A stretch of DNA of 42,372 nucleotides from Bdellovibrionaceae bacterium UBA2466 (GTDB lineage Bacteria > Bdellovibrionota > FAC87 > UBA2466). The stretch covers positions 21,061 through 63,432 of the forward strand of contig DDPO01000112.1 in the NCBI GenBank assembly GCA_002342225.1. The letters are read 5' to 3'. The notes beneath the pieces are model-generated. The model had not been told where the DNA came from, made no database searches, and saw only the letters and a program-made list of their open reading frames with translations. How positions within the stretch are numbered: position 1 is the stretch's first letter; the number at the start of each line of letters is the position of its first letter. Shown here one piece after another: positions 1-8,609 of the stretch. Both the position numbers and the translations under genes were made by a program.

Positions 1-896
1 TGACCAATTTCATGAGTGACAATGTTCTGGATATCGTGCTTCCCAGAGATCCCTTGGGTGGTAAAACTATGATTAACGCCGTTAAGTAGAATATCGGAGT
101 CTAAGATCAACCCAGCATTTGATCCATCACCCGATATGTAAAAATTGCGCGTTATTGCAACTGCTCTCCAGTCAAACGGCCAATGATCAGTTTTAAGGAT
201 AATCGTATTTAAACCATCATTTTCACTTTTTGTGGATTGATTACAGCCGTAAGCTAAAAATTCAACCAAGATATCCTGATAGGCCCGCCAAGTTTTGAAG
301 CTTTCTTCGATAGCCGTTACGAAATCGGGATGATTCTTGAATGAGGGAGCCGAAATAAGATAGGGAATTGGAAAGTATCTTTTATCCCAGTAAAGAAAGG
401 GGCCGTCACCCTCACCATTACTTCCATCAGTGCGAGTTCTTGTGTAACGACGGGTTGGGTTTAATGGTTGAAGTCCAGATTCAAATCCGGTGATCACATA
501 GGTCGTATCGGAATTATCTTGTCTATTCAGATAAGCTTTGTAGCTTTGATTCCGATGCGGTCGTGGAAAGCCAGAATACATGACTCCAATACCACTCTGT
601 TCTCCTCCCGGGAACTCAATTTGGATCTCATCTTTTGTTTGAAGCTTGATCGAAGAGTTGTTTTTGTGGATTGAAAGTATTTCAGCAGATGCCAATGTTT
701 TTAGGGCGACCGAGGGATCACTCGAAACATCGATTGAATTTATCTTGATGTCGGCCACCAATTCAGCTGAAGAGAGTTGCTGAGAAATAACATCCGCAGG
801 GACTAAAACCCCCATGGAAAAACGTCCACTTGAAATAAAAAGGAAGGATACATAAAAGAAAATCCGGTGATGAAATCGATGATGTGAATTTTTCAT
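1..896 (-). CDS. Secreted zinc metalloprotease (matrixin-like), 3' end cut by window edge
   Basis: Reading the minus strand from the ATG at 896 gives an open frame of 298 codons that leaves the window at base 1 without a stop. The product starts with a basic stretch and a hydrophobic segment (about residues 12-23) that looks like a signal peptide. The last visible residues are V-T-H-E-I-G, with the next codon beginning CA, so the sequence breaks off inside a zinc-binding HEIGH motif at residues 295-299. HExGH at the end of a roughly 300-residue secreted protein is typical of matrixin/metzincin proteases, whose third zinc ligand and Met-turn would lie outside the window. No strong Shine-Dalgarno precedes the ATG. 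The family call is good; the substrate is unknown. Confidence 0.72.
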   Translation of the reverse strand, partial: MKNSHHRFHHRIFFYVSFLFISSGRFSMGVLVPADVISQQLSSAELVADIKINSIDVSSDPSVALKTLASAEILSIHKNNSSIKLQTKDEIQIEFPGGEQSGIGVMYSGFPRPHRNQSYKAYLNRQDNSDTTYVITGFESGLQPLNPTRRYTRTRTDGSNGEGDGPFLYWDKRYFPIPYLISAPSFKNHPDFVTAIEESFKTWRAYQDILVEFLAYGCNQSTKSENDGLNTIILKTDHWPFDWRAVAITRNFYISGDGSNAGLILDSDILLNGVNHSFTTQGISGKHDIQNIVTHEIG

Positions 897-972
897 GGAA
901 TTTTAAAATTTTATCACAACAGCGTTCCCACTCAGACAAAAGTTGTCGACTTGCAAAATGGTTTACCCAAAC

Positions 973-990
973 TGCGTAATGGATTACGCA
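973..990. promoter_or_regulatory. 18-bp perfect palindrome, candidate operator
   Basis: TGCGTAAT-GG-ATTACGCA gives two perfect 8-bp inverted arms with a 2-bp centre. It sits in the 234-bp divergent space between the metalloprotease gene (-) and the lipid kinase-like gene (+). A symmetrical site of this size fits a dimeric repressor or activator. A related half-site-like string, TGCGTTTAAT, lies about 40 bp further right. The regulator is unknown. Confidence 0.45.
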
Positions 991-1130
991 ATAAAGCATC
1001 CAAAAACCCACCTAAAAATGCACTGCGTTTAATGTTTTTTATTAATGATTTCAGGTTTTTATATGAATTGTTAAGGTTTTGTTAGGATTCGGTATTGAAT
1101 TTGCTGTTTCTAATGTTGAGGTAGTTCAAG

Positions 1131-1844
1131 ATGAAACTATTACTTTCAAATGTATTAGCAGTTCCATCAGCGTTGATGAGGCCTGCGTCCGCGGTGAAAA
1201 CAGTTAAGATTGAGGTTTTAAATCGCCACCGTTCTTTGCCCCACTTCGAACGAAAGTTTTACCATTTCATGATGGGAATGATTTGCTTCTCGCTCTATGC
1301 TTTTTTTGTAAATCGAGAAACGGCTATTTTATTGTTGGCTCTTATCGGTGGTCCCCTTGTCGTTTTAGATTTTCTTAGGCTTAAAAACCCAGAAATGAAT
1401 GATGTAGCTTTGCGACTTTTTGGAAAGATCATGAGGCGGGAAGAGCTTCGAAGTGTCTCGGGTAATTCCTTTTTCGTCATTGGGCTGTTAGTGATCGTTG
1501 CTGTTTTCCCTAAGCCTATCGTTTTATTGAGTGTTCTTTATTTAGCGATCGGCGATCCTATCGCAGCTGTTGTTGGGAGCTTGTACGGACGACATAAATT
1601 GATTGGGAAGAAAAGTTTGGAAGGGGCTTTAGCGAATTGGCTTTGTACTTCTTTTGCTTCTTTTTTGATGGGTTTTGCCTACTTTGGATTTTCTGTAGAA
1701 AAGAGTTTTGTTTTAGCGGTTGTCGGTGGGAGCGCTAGTGTTTTGGCAGAGCTACTTCCAGCTCCTATTGATGACAATTTCACCATACCCGTAGCATCTG
1801 CGTTATTGCTATCGATTTTCTCCTCAGTTATTCCTTTCTTTTAA
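1131..1844 (+). CDS. SEC59/DGK1-type CTP-dependent lipid kinase-like membrane protein
   Basis: This 237-residue polytopic membrane protein has the marks of the dolichol kinase / CTP-dependent diacylglycerol kinase family (COG0170). They are an R-K-x2-H signature at residues 41-45 just before the first membrane helix, a conserved A-I-G-D-P loop followed by G-x-x-x-G-R and K-S-x-E-G in the middle, and D-D-N-F-T-I-P near the C-terminus. Family members phosphorylate a lipid alcohol (dolichol, phytol, farnesol or diacylglycerol) with CTP at the membrane; the substrate here cannot be read from sequence. A GAGG ribosome-binding site lies about 10 bases before the ATG. It is the first plus-strand gene of the window, divergent from the metalloprotease and followed by the GNAT gene. 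Confidence 0.75.
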   Translation: MKLLLSNVLAVPSALMRPASAVKTVKIEVLNRHRSLPHFERKFYHFMMGMICFSLYAFFVNRETAILLLALIGGPLVVLDFLRLKNPEMNDVALRLFGKIMRREELRSVSGNSFFVIGLLVIVAVFPKPIVLLSVLYLAIGDPIAAVVGSLYGRHKLIGKKSLEGALANWLCTSFASFLMGFAYFGFSVEKSFVLAVVGGSASVLAELLPAPIDDNFTIPVASALLLSIFSSVIPFF

Positions 1845-1900
1845 AATTTTGAATTCAATCTAGGTTAGGTTTAAAATTTTCCTTTCTTCAGGAGAATTTT

Positions 1901-2980
1901 ATGATGCAACATGACTTAAAAGCGAAGGTTGAAAAAGTATCCCATCGGGTGTTCTCTGACCTTACAAAGCAAAATCGAGAAAAAATATTTAGTTTTCTGA
2001 CATCTGAGAACCAAAAATTACAGGGAAGTTCTGCTTCTGAAGAGTACCCATCTGTTTTCAAGGGCGTTCCGGGTGGGGAGTCTCTGGTTATTCGAGACAG
2101 TGAACAGATTATTTCACATGTAGCTATTTTAGACCGAGAGTTTCAACACCCGTCAGTTCGGTTGAGGGTGGGGCTTATCGGCTCGGTTGTCACCCATTCT
2201 CAGTATCGTGGTCGCGGGTTAGCAACTGAGCTAATCCAACAAGCCTGCCTGGAGCTAAAAAAACGAGGCTGCCTCATTGCTCTTTTGTGGTCCGATCAGC
2301 CAGATTTCTATTTACCGCTCGGATTTTATCGCGCGGGGAGGGAACAAGATGTTCGCTTTTCTCCACAGATCAAAATGGGAACTACAGGCACCGTCAGACC
2401 CATGGACTTCATGAAAGATGCACATTTGATCTGGAGACTTTATCAGAAACAGAACTGTCGACTGGATCGTTCACTCGAGGAACAGAAAAAACTTCTAAAA
2501 ATCCCGAATACAAGAGTTTTTGTGACTGAAAAAGATGGAAAACTCAGCTCTTATATAGCTATTAACAAAGGAGCTGATTTTACCGACTTTATTCATGAGT
2601 GGGCGGGTGATATTTACGAAGTTCAGAGAAACATAGCTTTTTGTCAGCGAGAATATTTTAAAGAAAATCCGCTAACGCTTATAGCGCCAGCGGAATATGA
2701 TATTTCAGTTTTGAAACAATTGGCTGAAGAGAAATGGGATGGTGTGTTGGGTCTTATCAAAGTTTTAGATAAAAATGTTTTGTTGAGTACTTACATGAAT
2801 TTTTTGAAAACTAAGAAAGTGGATCACGTGTGGTCCAAAGATAAAGATTCGATTCTTTTCTCCGATAGTGAGTTTTCCATCGTAACCGACAGCGATATTG
2901 TTCAGTTAGTTTTTGGGAATGAAACTAAAAACACTCATCCGACCTTGCCCATATTTTTTTGGGGCTTTGATTCGATTTAA
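1901..2980 (+). CDS. GNAT-family N-acetyltransferase
   Basis: The 359-residue protein carries a GNAT fold in its first half: a beta strand rich in hydrophobics (GLIGSVVTH), then the acetyl-CoA pyrophosphate-binding loop Q-Y-R-G-R-G-L-A (Q/R-x2-G-x-G/A), then a W-S-D..FY..LGF segment typical of the last strands. The C-terminal 190 residues look like a second, degenerate acetyltransferase-like half, with no motif that I can name. The acceptor substrate is unknown. An AGGAG site lies 7 bases before the ATG. The stop codon shares a TTAA with the stop of the convergent gene on the other strand (2977-2980). Confidence 0.75.
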   Translation: MMQHDLKAKVEKVSHRVFSDLTKQNREKIFSFLTSENQKLQGSSASEEYPSVFKGVPGGESLVIRDSEQIISHVAILDREFQHPSVRLRVGLIGSVVTHSQYRGRGLATELIQQACLELKKRGCLIALLWSDQPDFYLPLGFYRAGREQDVRFSPQIKMGTTGTVRPMDFMKDAHLIWRLYQKQNCRLDRSLEEQKKLLKIPNTRVFVTEKDGKLSSYIAINKGADFTDFIHEWAGDIYEVQRNIAFCQREYFKENPLTLIAPAEYDISVLKQLAEEKWDGVLGLIKVLDKNVLLSTYMNFLKTKKVDHVWSKDKDSILFSDSEFSIVTDSDIVQLVFGNETKNTHPTLPIFFWGFDSI

Positions 2981-3678
2981 TTGCGCTGAGAGCTCTCAAA
3001 TCTTTGGTAATTTTCCATCAAGATTCTTATCCTGTCACCGGTCTCACTGTTAAGTAACTTTACGGGTAGGGATTCATAAACGATCCAGTGCGTAAGGACA
3101 ACTGAAACGTCGAGATAAGCCCACACAAGATTGGGATTTTTGGGGCTTTTAAAAAACATAATAAAGCCGGACATGTCCTTGACTGGGCTGTCTCCAACCT
3201 GAACAGTTGATAATTTTAAAATAAATCCGTTTTTGTCTTTAGATTCCGAAAAGTCGATTTGGAAAACTCTTTGTATAGGAATTTTTAGCGCGGGAAGGGA
3301 TAAAACAACATCGAGTTCGAGCCTCGAGGGATTCGCCGCATTTGCTTTCATACTTGCAATTTGAATATAGAATTTTTCTCCTCCCCCACGGTCGTTGATA
3401 TTGGGAAGAGCCCACGTTGGGTAATCAGGTATCTGTTTTGCTATTCTTTTTAAGAGGTTCCATTCAGCTTCGACAGCTACGAAAGATTCTAGTGAAATGG
3501 TGTTGTTTCCCATCCTTCGCACATGTCTCTCAAAATAATCAGAGGGTTGATTTTTAAGGACGGATTCTAGCTTTCGATAAATCTCAGTTGACGAGGGATC
3601 GGCATCTGAAAAAAGGGGGGACGATACAATTCCAAGAATTAAAATCAGAGCAAGCTTTAGGGTTTTTTGATGAACCAT
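2977..3678 (-). CDS. Exported protein of unknown function, possible START/SRPBCC-like lipid-binding fold
   Basis: With the ATG at 3678 the protein has 233 residues and a clear signal peptide (basic MVHQKTLK, hydrophobic core, then a Ser/Asp-rich cleavage region). A longer frame to 3699 exists but would only add residues in front of the signal. The mature part has a pattern reminiscent of SRPBCC/START proteins: V-x-A-x-W-x-L-L followed by Y-P-T-W-x-L-P-x-I, then alternating strands and a long C-terminal helix. I could not confirm this without a structure search. The gene starts inside the 3' end of the ubiB-like gene (22-nt overlap), so the two are probably translationally coupled. Confidence 0.6.
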   Translation of the reverse strand: MVHQKTLKLALILILGIVSSPLFSDADPSSTEIYRKLESVLKNQPSDYFERHVRRMGNNTISLESFVAVEAEWNLLKRIAKQIPDYPTWALPNINDRGGGEKFYIQIASMKANAANPSRLELDVVLSLPALKIPIQRVFQIDFSESKDKNGFILKLSTVQVGDSPVKDMSGFIMFFKSPKNPNLVWAYLDVSVVLTHWIVYESLPVKLLNSETGDRIRILMENYQRFESSQRN

Positions 3679-5330
3679 AATCCACGGCCAAGCAACCAAA
3701 ATCCAATCCCTACAAAAACCACCCCATAGATTGGGAAACCGGATATATCGGGGCCTTTACCCAAAAAGAGTAGAGCAATACCAGTCGCAATTGTGGCGAA
3801 ACTAGCTAACGCCGTGTAGAAAAAGTAATTGAAAGATTCAACGGCATGAGTGAGCTCTAATAACTCTTTGCTTTTAAACTCAAAAGCAAAATGATTGTGA
3901 GACCACACACGTAAAAATCGTTTTAGGAGTCTCGGGAATGTTTCTAAAGTGTCTTGAAGATCTCTGCCTAAAATAATGAGATCGTGGGTCAGGCGTTCTT
4001 TGCTGTACCGAGAGGATAAAACCTGCTTTGCTAACCGATTACCGAGTTGTAAAACATCGAAGTTAGGATCAAGCCTTTTTCCGAGACCATCAATAGTCAT
4101 GATGGCTCTGAATAAAAGCATGAGTTCTCGTGGAACTTTCAAGTGATGTTGAGCTGCTATGCGAGTAGAGCGAAGCAGAAGTTTTCCTGCATTCACATCT
4201 CCCAAGGACATTCCAACATACGGAGATAAAGTGTCCATCAGATCTTTTTGTAAAACATTGATATCGGTTTCGCCAGTAGGCGAGCATAAAACGAGGTATT
4301 CCGAGGCAAGGCTTTCATAATCTTCATCGATAATGGCGATGAACATTGTGATTATTCCGTCTTTGACCCTTTTTCCTAAACGCCCCACAATTCCGAAATC
4401 GATAATACCTATTTTGCCATCGGGTAGGACAAAGAGGTTTCCCGGGTGGAGATCTCCATGAAATAGTCCATCATGCATCACCATGTGAAAAAAAGCATCA
4501 GCACCTATTTCAACAATAGATTTCGGCTCTATTCCAGCTTTTAAAATAGCTTCTCGGTCAGAGAATCGAATACCTTCGAATTGTTCGAGAACCAGTACTT
4601 TTGAGCTACTGCAAGATTCATAAACTTTTGGAATTCTTATTTTCTCAAGTTCTTTTAGATTTTGACTTATTTTTCTAATGTTGTTGGATTCAACGCGAAA
4701 ATCTAATTCAAAAACAATCGAATGAAAAAATTCTTCGACCAAACCTACGGGGTTAAAAGGTTCAACTTCCGGAATGTATTTCTCAAGAAGAACTGCCAAT
4801 CCCCTAAGAATCGAAATGTCATTTTGAATGATCTTGTCGATTCCGGGGCGTTGTACTTTGACGGCTACTTTTTCACCTGTTTTTAAAGTTGCAAAATGAA
4901 CCTGCGCAATACTCGCAGCAGCCTTGGGATTAGTATCAAAGAAATCAAATACTGTATTGATAGGCGAACCCAACTCCGATTCCACCTGTTTTTGAATTTC
5001 GGTGTAGGGAACAAATGCGACATCGTCTTGAAGTTTTGAGAATTCGTCGACATAGGCCTCTGGAATAAGATCCGAACGAGTTGCTAGTAATTGCCCTAGT
5101 TTAACAAAAGTGGGGCCTAACTCTTCAAAACTACGTCGTAATCGCTCAGGAACAGGAAGGGCAGCAAATGAGGGATCAACCACCTCTTTTTCACCGAGGA
5201 ATCTTGAGAGGTTCATGCGATGAAGTAGATCAATGAATCCGTGCTTTACGAGCACTCGAAGAATCTCGGTCACACGGCCCGCATTTTTGAAGGCCTGCGC
5301 CACATTTGTTGCTGTTGATATAACTTTCAT
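3657..5330 (-). CDS. ubiB: ABC1/UbiB-family atypical kinase
   Basis: The 557-residue protein has the full UbiB/AarF signature: K77-x-G-Q80 in the N-terminal extension, the alanine-rich nucleotide loop A-A-A-S-I-A-Q-V at 137-144, catalytic lysine K158, H-G-D-L-H-P-G-N in the catalytic loop and I-D-F-G for the metal-binding aspartate. Two C-terminal transmembrane helices (roughly 495-520 and 530-555) anchor it in the inner membrane, as in E. coli UbiB. The family supports ubiquinone biosynthesis or extraction of lipid intermediates from the membrane through ATPase activity. Its ATG overlaps the rnr stop (ATGA), and an exported protein gene overlaps its 3' end. Family assignment is firm; a role in quinone synthesis is inferred. 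Confidence 0.88.
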   Translation of the reverse strand: MKVISTATNVAQAFKNAGRVTEILRVLVKHGFIDLLHRMNLSRFLGEKEVVDPSFAALPVPERLRRSFEELGPTFVKLGQLLATRSDLIPEAYVDEFSKLQDDVAFVPYTEIQKQVESELGSPINTVFDFFDTNPKAAASIAQVHFATLKTGEKVAVKVQRPGIDKIIQNDISILRGLAVLLEKYIPEVEPFNPVGLVEEFFHSIVFELDFRVESNNIRKISQNLKELEKIRIPKVYESCSSSKVLVLEQFEGIRFSDREAILKAGIEPKSIVEIGADAFFHMVMHDGLFHGDLHPGNLFVLPDGKIGIIDFGIVGRLGKRVKDGIITMFIAIIDEDYESLASEYLVLCSPTGETDINVLQKDLMDTLSPYVGMSLGDVNAGKLLLRSTRIAAQHHLKVPRELMLLFRAIMTIDGLGKRLDPNFDVLQLGNRLAKQVLSSRYSKERLTHDLIILGRDLQDTLETFPRLLKRFLRVWSHNHFAFEFKSKELLELTHAVESFNYFFYTALASFATIATGIALLFLGKGPDISGFPIYGVVFVGIGFWLLGRGLWFIKKP

Positions 5331-7327
5331 TTTTTATCAGCTAACGAAAAAGTAATTTGCCCTTCTTCAACATCCACCGAAATAAGTTTCACTTCCATAG
5401 GGTCGCCGACAGTTAAAGTGGAGTGGCCAGGTCTTTTTCGAAAACACATATGGTCTTCGTCAAACTGATAAAATCCACCTAAAGCGTCAACTGGGAGAAA
5501 CCCTTCCAAACTAAACTCAGGAATTTCCACAAAAATCCCTCTCTCAATAAGCCCTGAGATTGTGCCCGAAAAAGATTCCCCTAATCTAGGTTGCATGAAC
5601 CAGCACTGTTTTCTTCGAGTTACAAAGCGTTCAGCTTCCATGGCTCGTCTCTCGCGTTCACTGGTCTTTTCGCCTAATTTCACAAAATCGACACCCTCAG
5701 TAAACTTATCGGAATGATAGTGTTTTAGGATAAACTCTTTTAGGGCGCGATGCACAATTAAGTCAGGATATCGACGGATTGGGGAAGTGAAGTGAGTGTA
5801 ATCCATGAGAGCGAGTCCGAAATGGCCTTTAGGAGTGGGTTCGTAGCGGGCCTGTCTTTGACTTCTTAAAATGGCCTGATGCAGCGTGTGAGCCCCTTTT
5901 TTCCCATAAGTCTCGGTTAAAATTTTGGAGAAGGCTATGGGGGTGACCTCTTTGAGCATTTGAGCGAACCCCAATCGTTTGATCAGGGCATTGAGTTCGT
6001 CCACTCGCTCTAAATCCGGTGTTTCATGAACCCGGTAAAGAGAGCTTGCTTTGCCGACTCGTAACGCTTTAGCCACTTCGGAATTTGCAGCGATCATGAA
6101 TTCTTCAATGAGCTTATGAGATTCGTGTCGAGGACGGCGAGAGATCTTCGCTGGAACTCCTTTTTCATCCAGTTCCATTTGGCACTCGGGGAGATCAAAA
6201 TCCAGTACGCCTCGATCTTTTCGATTTTGTGTAAGTAGGTGGTAAAGCTCCAAAGCTAGGCTGAGTGGCTCTGAGAGTTCATTAAATTCCTCGACCTGTT
6301 TCGGTTCTTTTTCAAAGAAAGCGTGAAGTTGGTTGTAAGTGATACGACGAGCAGTTCTGATAATACCTTCATAAAATAAAGCGCTAGTGACTTTACCTTT
6401 CCGATCATAGTGAATTTCTGCGTTCAAAGTGAGTTTATCGGTTTGAGGCCTAAGGCTACAGAGATCATTTGATAGAATTTCAGGCAACATGGGGATGCAA
6501 GTGCCTGGCAAATAAACGCTTGTTGAGCGCTCAAAAGCTGAGTGGTCAAGGTCGGTCTTGGGACGTACAAAAAAACTTACATCCGCAATCGCAACATAAA
6601 GAATGTATCCGCCTTTTTCTCCGGGTTGCACCAAAATAGCATCATCAAAATCTTTCGCATCTTCTCCATCCACTGTTACAAAGGGCAGAGTTCGAAGGTC
6701 TTTTCGGTTGGGCGATGGGGATTTTAGCTCATTCAATCCCCAATCAACTGAGCGTTCTGCATCTCTTAAAACTTTGATAGAGAAATGATCTGGAATTCCA
6801 TACTTGGCCAATGCTATTTTATTATCCATTTTGGGAGAGAGGTCTTTTCCTAACACCTCGGTAATCGTGACTACGGCTGGATTTCTTTGCGTGGGATATT
6901 CAACAATTTTTGCGAGAACCCATTGGTTAGACTCAATCTTGTAAGTCTCTCCAGCAGCGAGAAAGAGGTCTCCTGCACTTGTTTCGACGTAAGGATGTCT
7001 TCCTGACTTTTTGAAAACTCCCAAAACCTCTTTTTGGCTTCGCTCTAAAACTTGGGTGACTTCGGCTGCTATCCCTTTACCATCGTGATGTGTTTTATAC
7101 TCAACGATATCACCATCCATTAAAAGTCGAGCTTGGTGTCGACTTACAAAAGCGTCTCGTTGTTTGGGATCTGAAGAAATCACAAAAGCAAAACCCTGAG
7201 GTTTCTTCTGAATTCTGCCCGTCAGAGTTCGTTTCGAATGTTTGAAAAAATGTTTACCGCCTCGAGAGCGATGTTTTTTTTTCTCAGGTTTTCTTGAAGA
7301 TCGTCTTTGGTTTTTGCGGTGTCGCAC
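5327..7327 (-). CDS. rnr: Ribonuclease R (RNase II/RNB family 3'-5' exoribonuclease)
   Basis: The 666-residue protein has a very basic N-terminus (about 35 residues), cold-shock-type OB domains from about 35 to 180, an RNB catalytic domain whose metal-binding cluster D-G-E-D-A-K-D-F-D-D lies near 215-227, the conserved H-F-T-S-P-I-R-R-Y-P-D-L motif, and a C-terminal S1 domain from about 580. It degrades structured RNA processively from the 3' end. It is shorter than E. coli RNase R (813 residues), lacking the long C-terminal basic tail. The start is GTG at 7327; no good ribosome-binding site is visible and an out-of-frame ATG overlaps it, so the exact start is uncertain. It couples to ubiB by ATGA. 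Confidence 0.9.
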   Translation of the reverse strand: MRHRKNQRRSSRKPEKKKHRSRGGKHFFKHSKRTLTGRIQKKPQGFAFVISSDPKQRDAFVSRHQARLLMDGDIVEYKTHHDGKGIAAEVTQVLERSQKEVLGVFKKSGRHPYVETSAGDLFLAAGETYKIESNQWVLAKIVEYPTQRNPAVVTITEVLGKDLSPKMDNKIALAKYGIPDHFSIKVLRDAERSVDWGLNELKSPSPNRKDLRTLPFVTVDGEDAKDFDDAILVQPGEKGGYILYVAIADVSFFVRPKTDLDHSAFERSTSVYLPGTCIPMLPEILSNDLCSLRPQTDKLTLNAEIHYDRKGKVTSALFYEGIIRTARRITYNQLHAFFEKEPKQVEEFNELSEPLSLALELYHLLTQNRKDRGVLDFDLPECQMELDEKGVPAKISRRPRHESHKLIEEFMIAANSEVAKALRVGKASSLYRVHETPDLERVDELNALIKRLGFAQMLKEVTPIAFSKILTETYGKKGAHTLHQAILRSQRQARYEPTPKGHFGLALMDYTHFTSPIRRYPDLIVHRALKEFILKHYHSDKFTEGVDFVKLGEKTSERERRAMEAERFVTRRKQCWFMQPRLGESFSGTISGLIERGIFVEIPEFSLEGFLPVDALGGFYQFDEDHMCFRKRPGHSTLTVGDPMEVKLISVDVEEGQITFSLADKK

Positions 7328-7382
7328 ATTACAAGTATCGCTTTCTCGGCCATACTTGTCATGAGTTAAATAAAGTTAAGGT

Positions 7383-8510
7383 TTACTGCTTTGATTTGAA
7401 AGGTGAGGGGAGTCTTTTTCCGAGACTTAAGGGGGGAGCTTTTTGATTGAAATTATCTCCGGAAGACAACCCAGTGCTGCTCAAACCTCTCTCAGACAGA
7501 TTTTCATCATCGGGGAGAGACAGTGCAACATCAGCTTCGTTATTGAATACTTGATCTCGACCCATAACGCTGCTCTGAGGTGCCATTCTTGGGGCTGGCA
7601 TGTAGTAGTTATTTCCAGGGTATCCCATCTGGGGTGCCATAGGAGGATACGAGTAGTTCGGATAAGCTGGGGCAACTGAAGATGGTTGTCTGCCGTCAGC
7701 TCTTCCATAATAACCATTAGCTTCAGGTTGAAATTTCAAAAGAGGAGTGACTTGAGCTCCCTTGGGATAACAAACAATAGTATCAGGTGTACCTGCAGCA
7801 GCTGCTCCGAAAGTGTTATCAATGCCTTCGGCAACATTAGTACCGGCTCTTCCCACTCCCTTTTCAAAACCTATGTTGGCTCTGACTTGAGCGTTAGCGG
7901 GGAAACAGAGGATGGCATCATCTCCTGGTTTTTCCATTTCAGTCCAATCTTTTCCAGATTTAGCTGGAACAGAAGATGGATGGCCGTGTTGTTCCGCAGG
8001 ATGGGAAGGCTCAACTGCTACAGAAGCGGTCGATCGTTTTTGTACGACATTGGGACCCATGGCTCGGTCTGAATCTTTAGGAAAAACGTCCACGATAAGT
8101 CTGGGTGGATTTTGAAGCCAGAAAGCATCGACAATCGAACGAGATTGTTTCGTAAAAGTTCTTACTTCAAAACCTGCAGTTGTATCTGTGTTGATAGAAA
8201 TGGGGCCAAAGTATTGGCTTTTCTTCGTATAGGCCTCATTAATTGAGGACTCAGGAATAGCGCCCACCAACGAAGCTTTACTAACATGAATAGTGGTCTC
8301 TTTTCCCAGATTGTCGGGAACTAAGCGAATAGTGGGGGATTCTTTGCTCCCACCTTTCGATGAAAATTCGAGCACGAGTCGCTCGAATCCGAGCTTCAAG
8401 TGGCGATTGAATCGGAACTTTTTAATTTGAAACTCGGCTTGAGGATCGCCTGAAGCAAATAAAGTGTTTAACGTTAAACAAACAAAAGGTATCCATTTTA
8501 AATTTCGCAT
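7383..8510 (-). CDS. Exported AMIN-like domain protein with duplicated Cys-Pro motif
   Basis: I place the start at the ATG at 8510, preceded by GGGTGAAAAG, which gives a signal peptide of about 20 residues; an upstream start at 8558 would bury it. The next 120 residues resemble an AMIN domain, with a strand pattern ending in F-W-L-Q-N-P-P-R-L-I-V-D-V, the family's usual closing signature. AMIN domains target periplasmic proteins to peptidoglycan or secretin complexes. The second half is low complexity, rich in Pro, Tyr, Met and Gly, and contains two copies of a D-x-I-x-C-[FY]-P-x-x-A-Q-V motif about 50 residues apart. The role is unknown. It lies 55 bp upstream of rnr on the same strand. Confidence 0.65.
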   Translation of the reverse strand: MRNLKWIPFVCLTLNTLFASGDPQAEFQIKKFRFNRHLKLGFERLVLEFSSKGGSKESPTIRLVPDNLGKETTIHVSKASLVGAIPESSINEAYTKKSQYFGPISINTDTTAGFEVRTFTKQSRSIVDAFWLQNPPRLIVDVFPKDSDRAMGPNVVQKRSTASVAVEPSHPAEQHGHPSSVPAKSGKDWTEMEKPGDDAILCFPANAQVRANIGFEKGVGRAGTNVAEGIDNTFGAAAAGTPDTIVCYPKGAQVTPLLKFQPEANGYYGRADGRQPSSVAPAYPNYSYPPMAPQMGYPGNNYYMPAPRMAPQSSVMGRDQVFNNEADVALSLPDDENLSERGLSSTGLSSGDNFNQKAPPLSLGKRLPSPFKSKQ

Positions 8511-8561
8511 AGACTTTTCACCCGTTAATTGTAGGTGTCCAAGATACTGTTCGGGCATTTG

Positions 8562-8570
8562 TGGTAAAAT
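8562..8570 (+). promoter_or_regulatory. Possible extended -10 promoter for the lipoprotein gene
   Basis: TGGTAAAAT matches an extended -10 element (TGn followed by TAAAAT), 39 bp before the ATG at 8610. No convincing -35 hexamer is visible, which is tolerated by extended -10 promoters. Prediction only. Confidence 0.3.
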
Positions 8571-8609
8571 CTTAAGAAAATTTGCACATCCATCGACTAG
8601 GCGAGTTAA

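Noticed and set aside
763..1011. 82-codon minus-strand frame over the start of the metalloprotease gene
   Set aside because: It is out of frame with the longer frame that carries a signal peptide and HEIGH motif, has no ribosome-binding site and covers the palindrome.
7686..8072. 128-codon plus-strand frame in the AMIN-like gene
   Set aside because: Serine/cysteine-rich shadow of the repeat region on the other strand, without a start signal.
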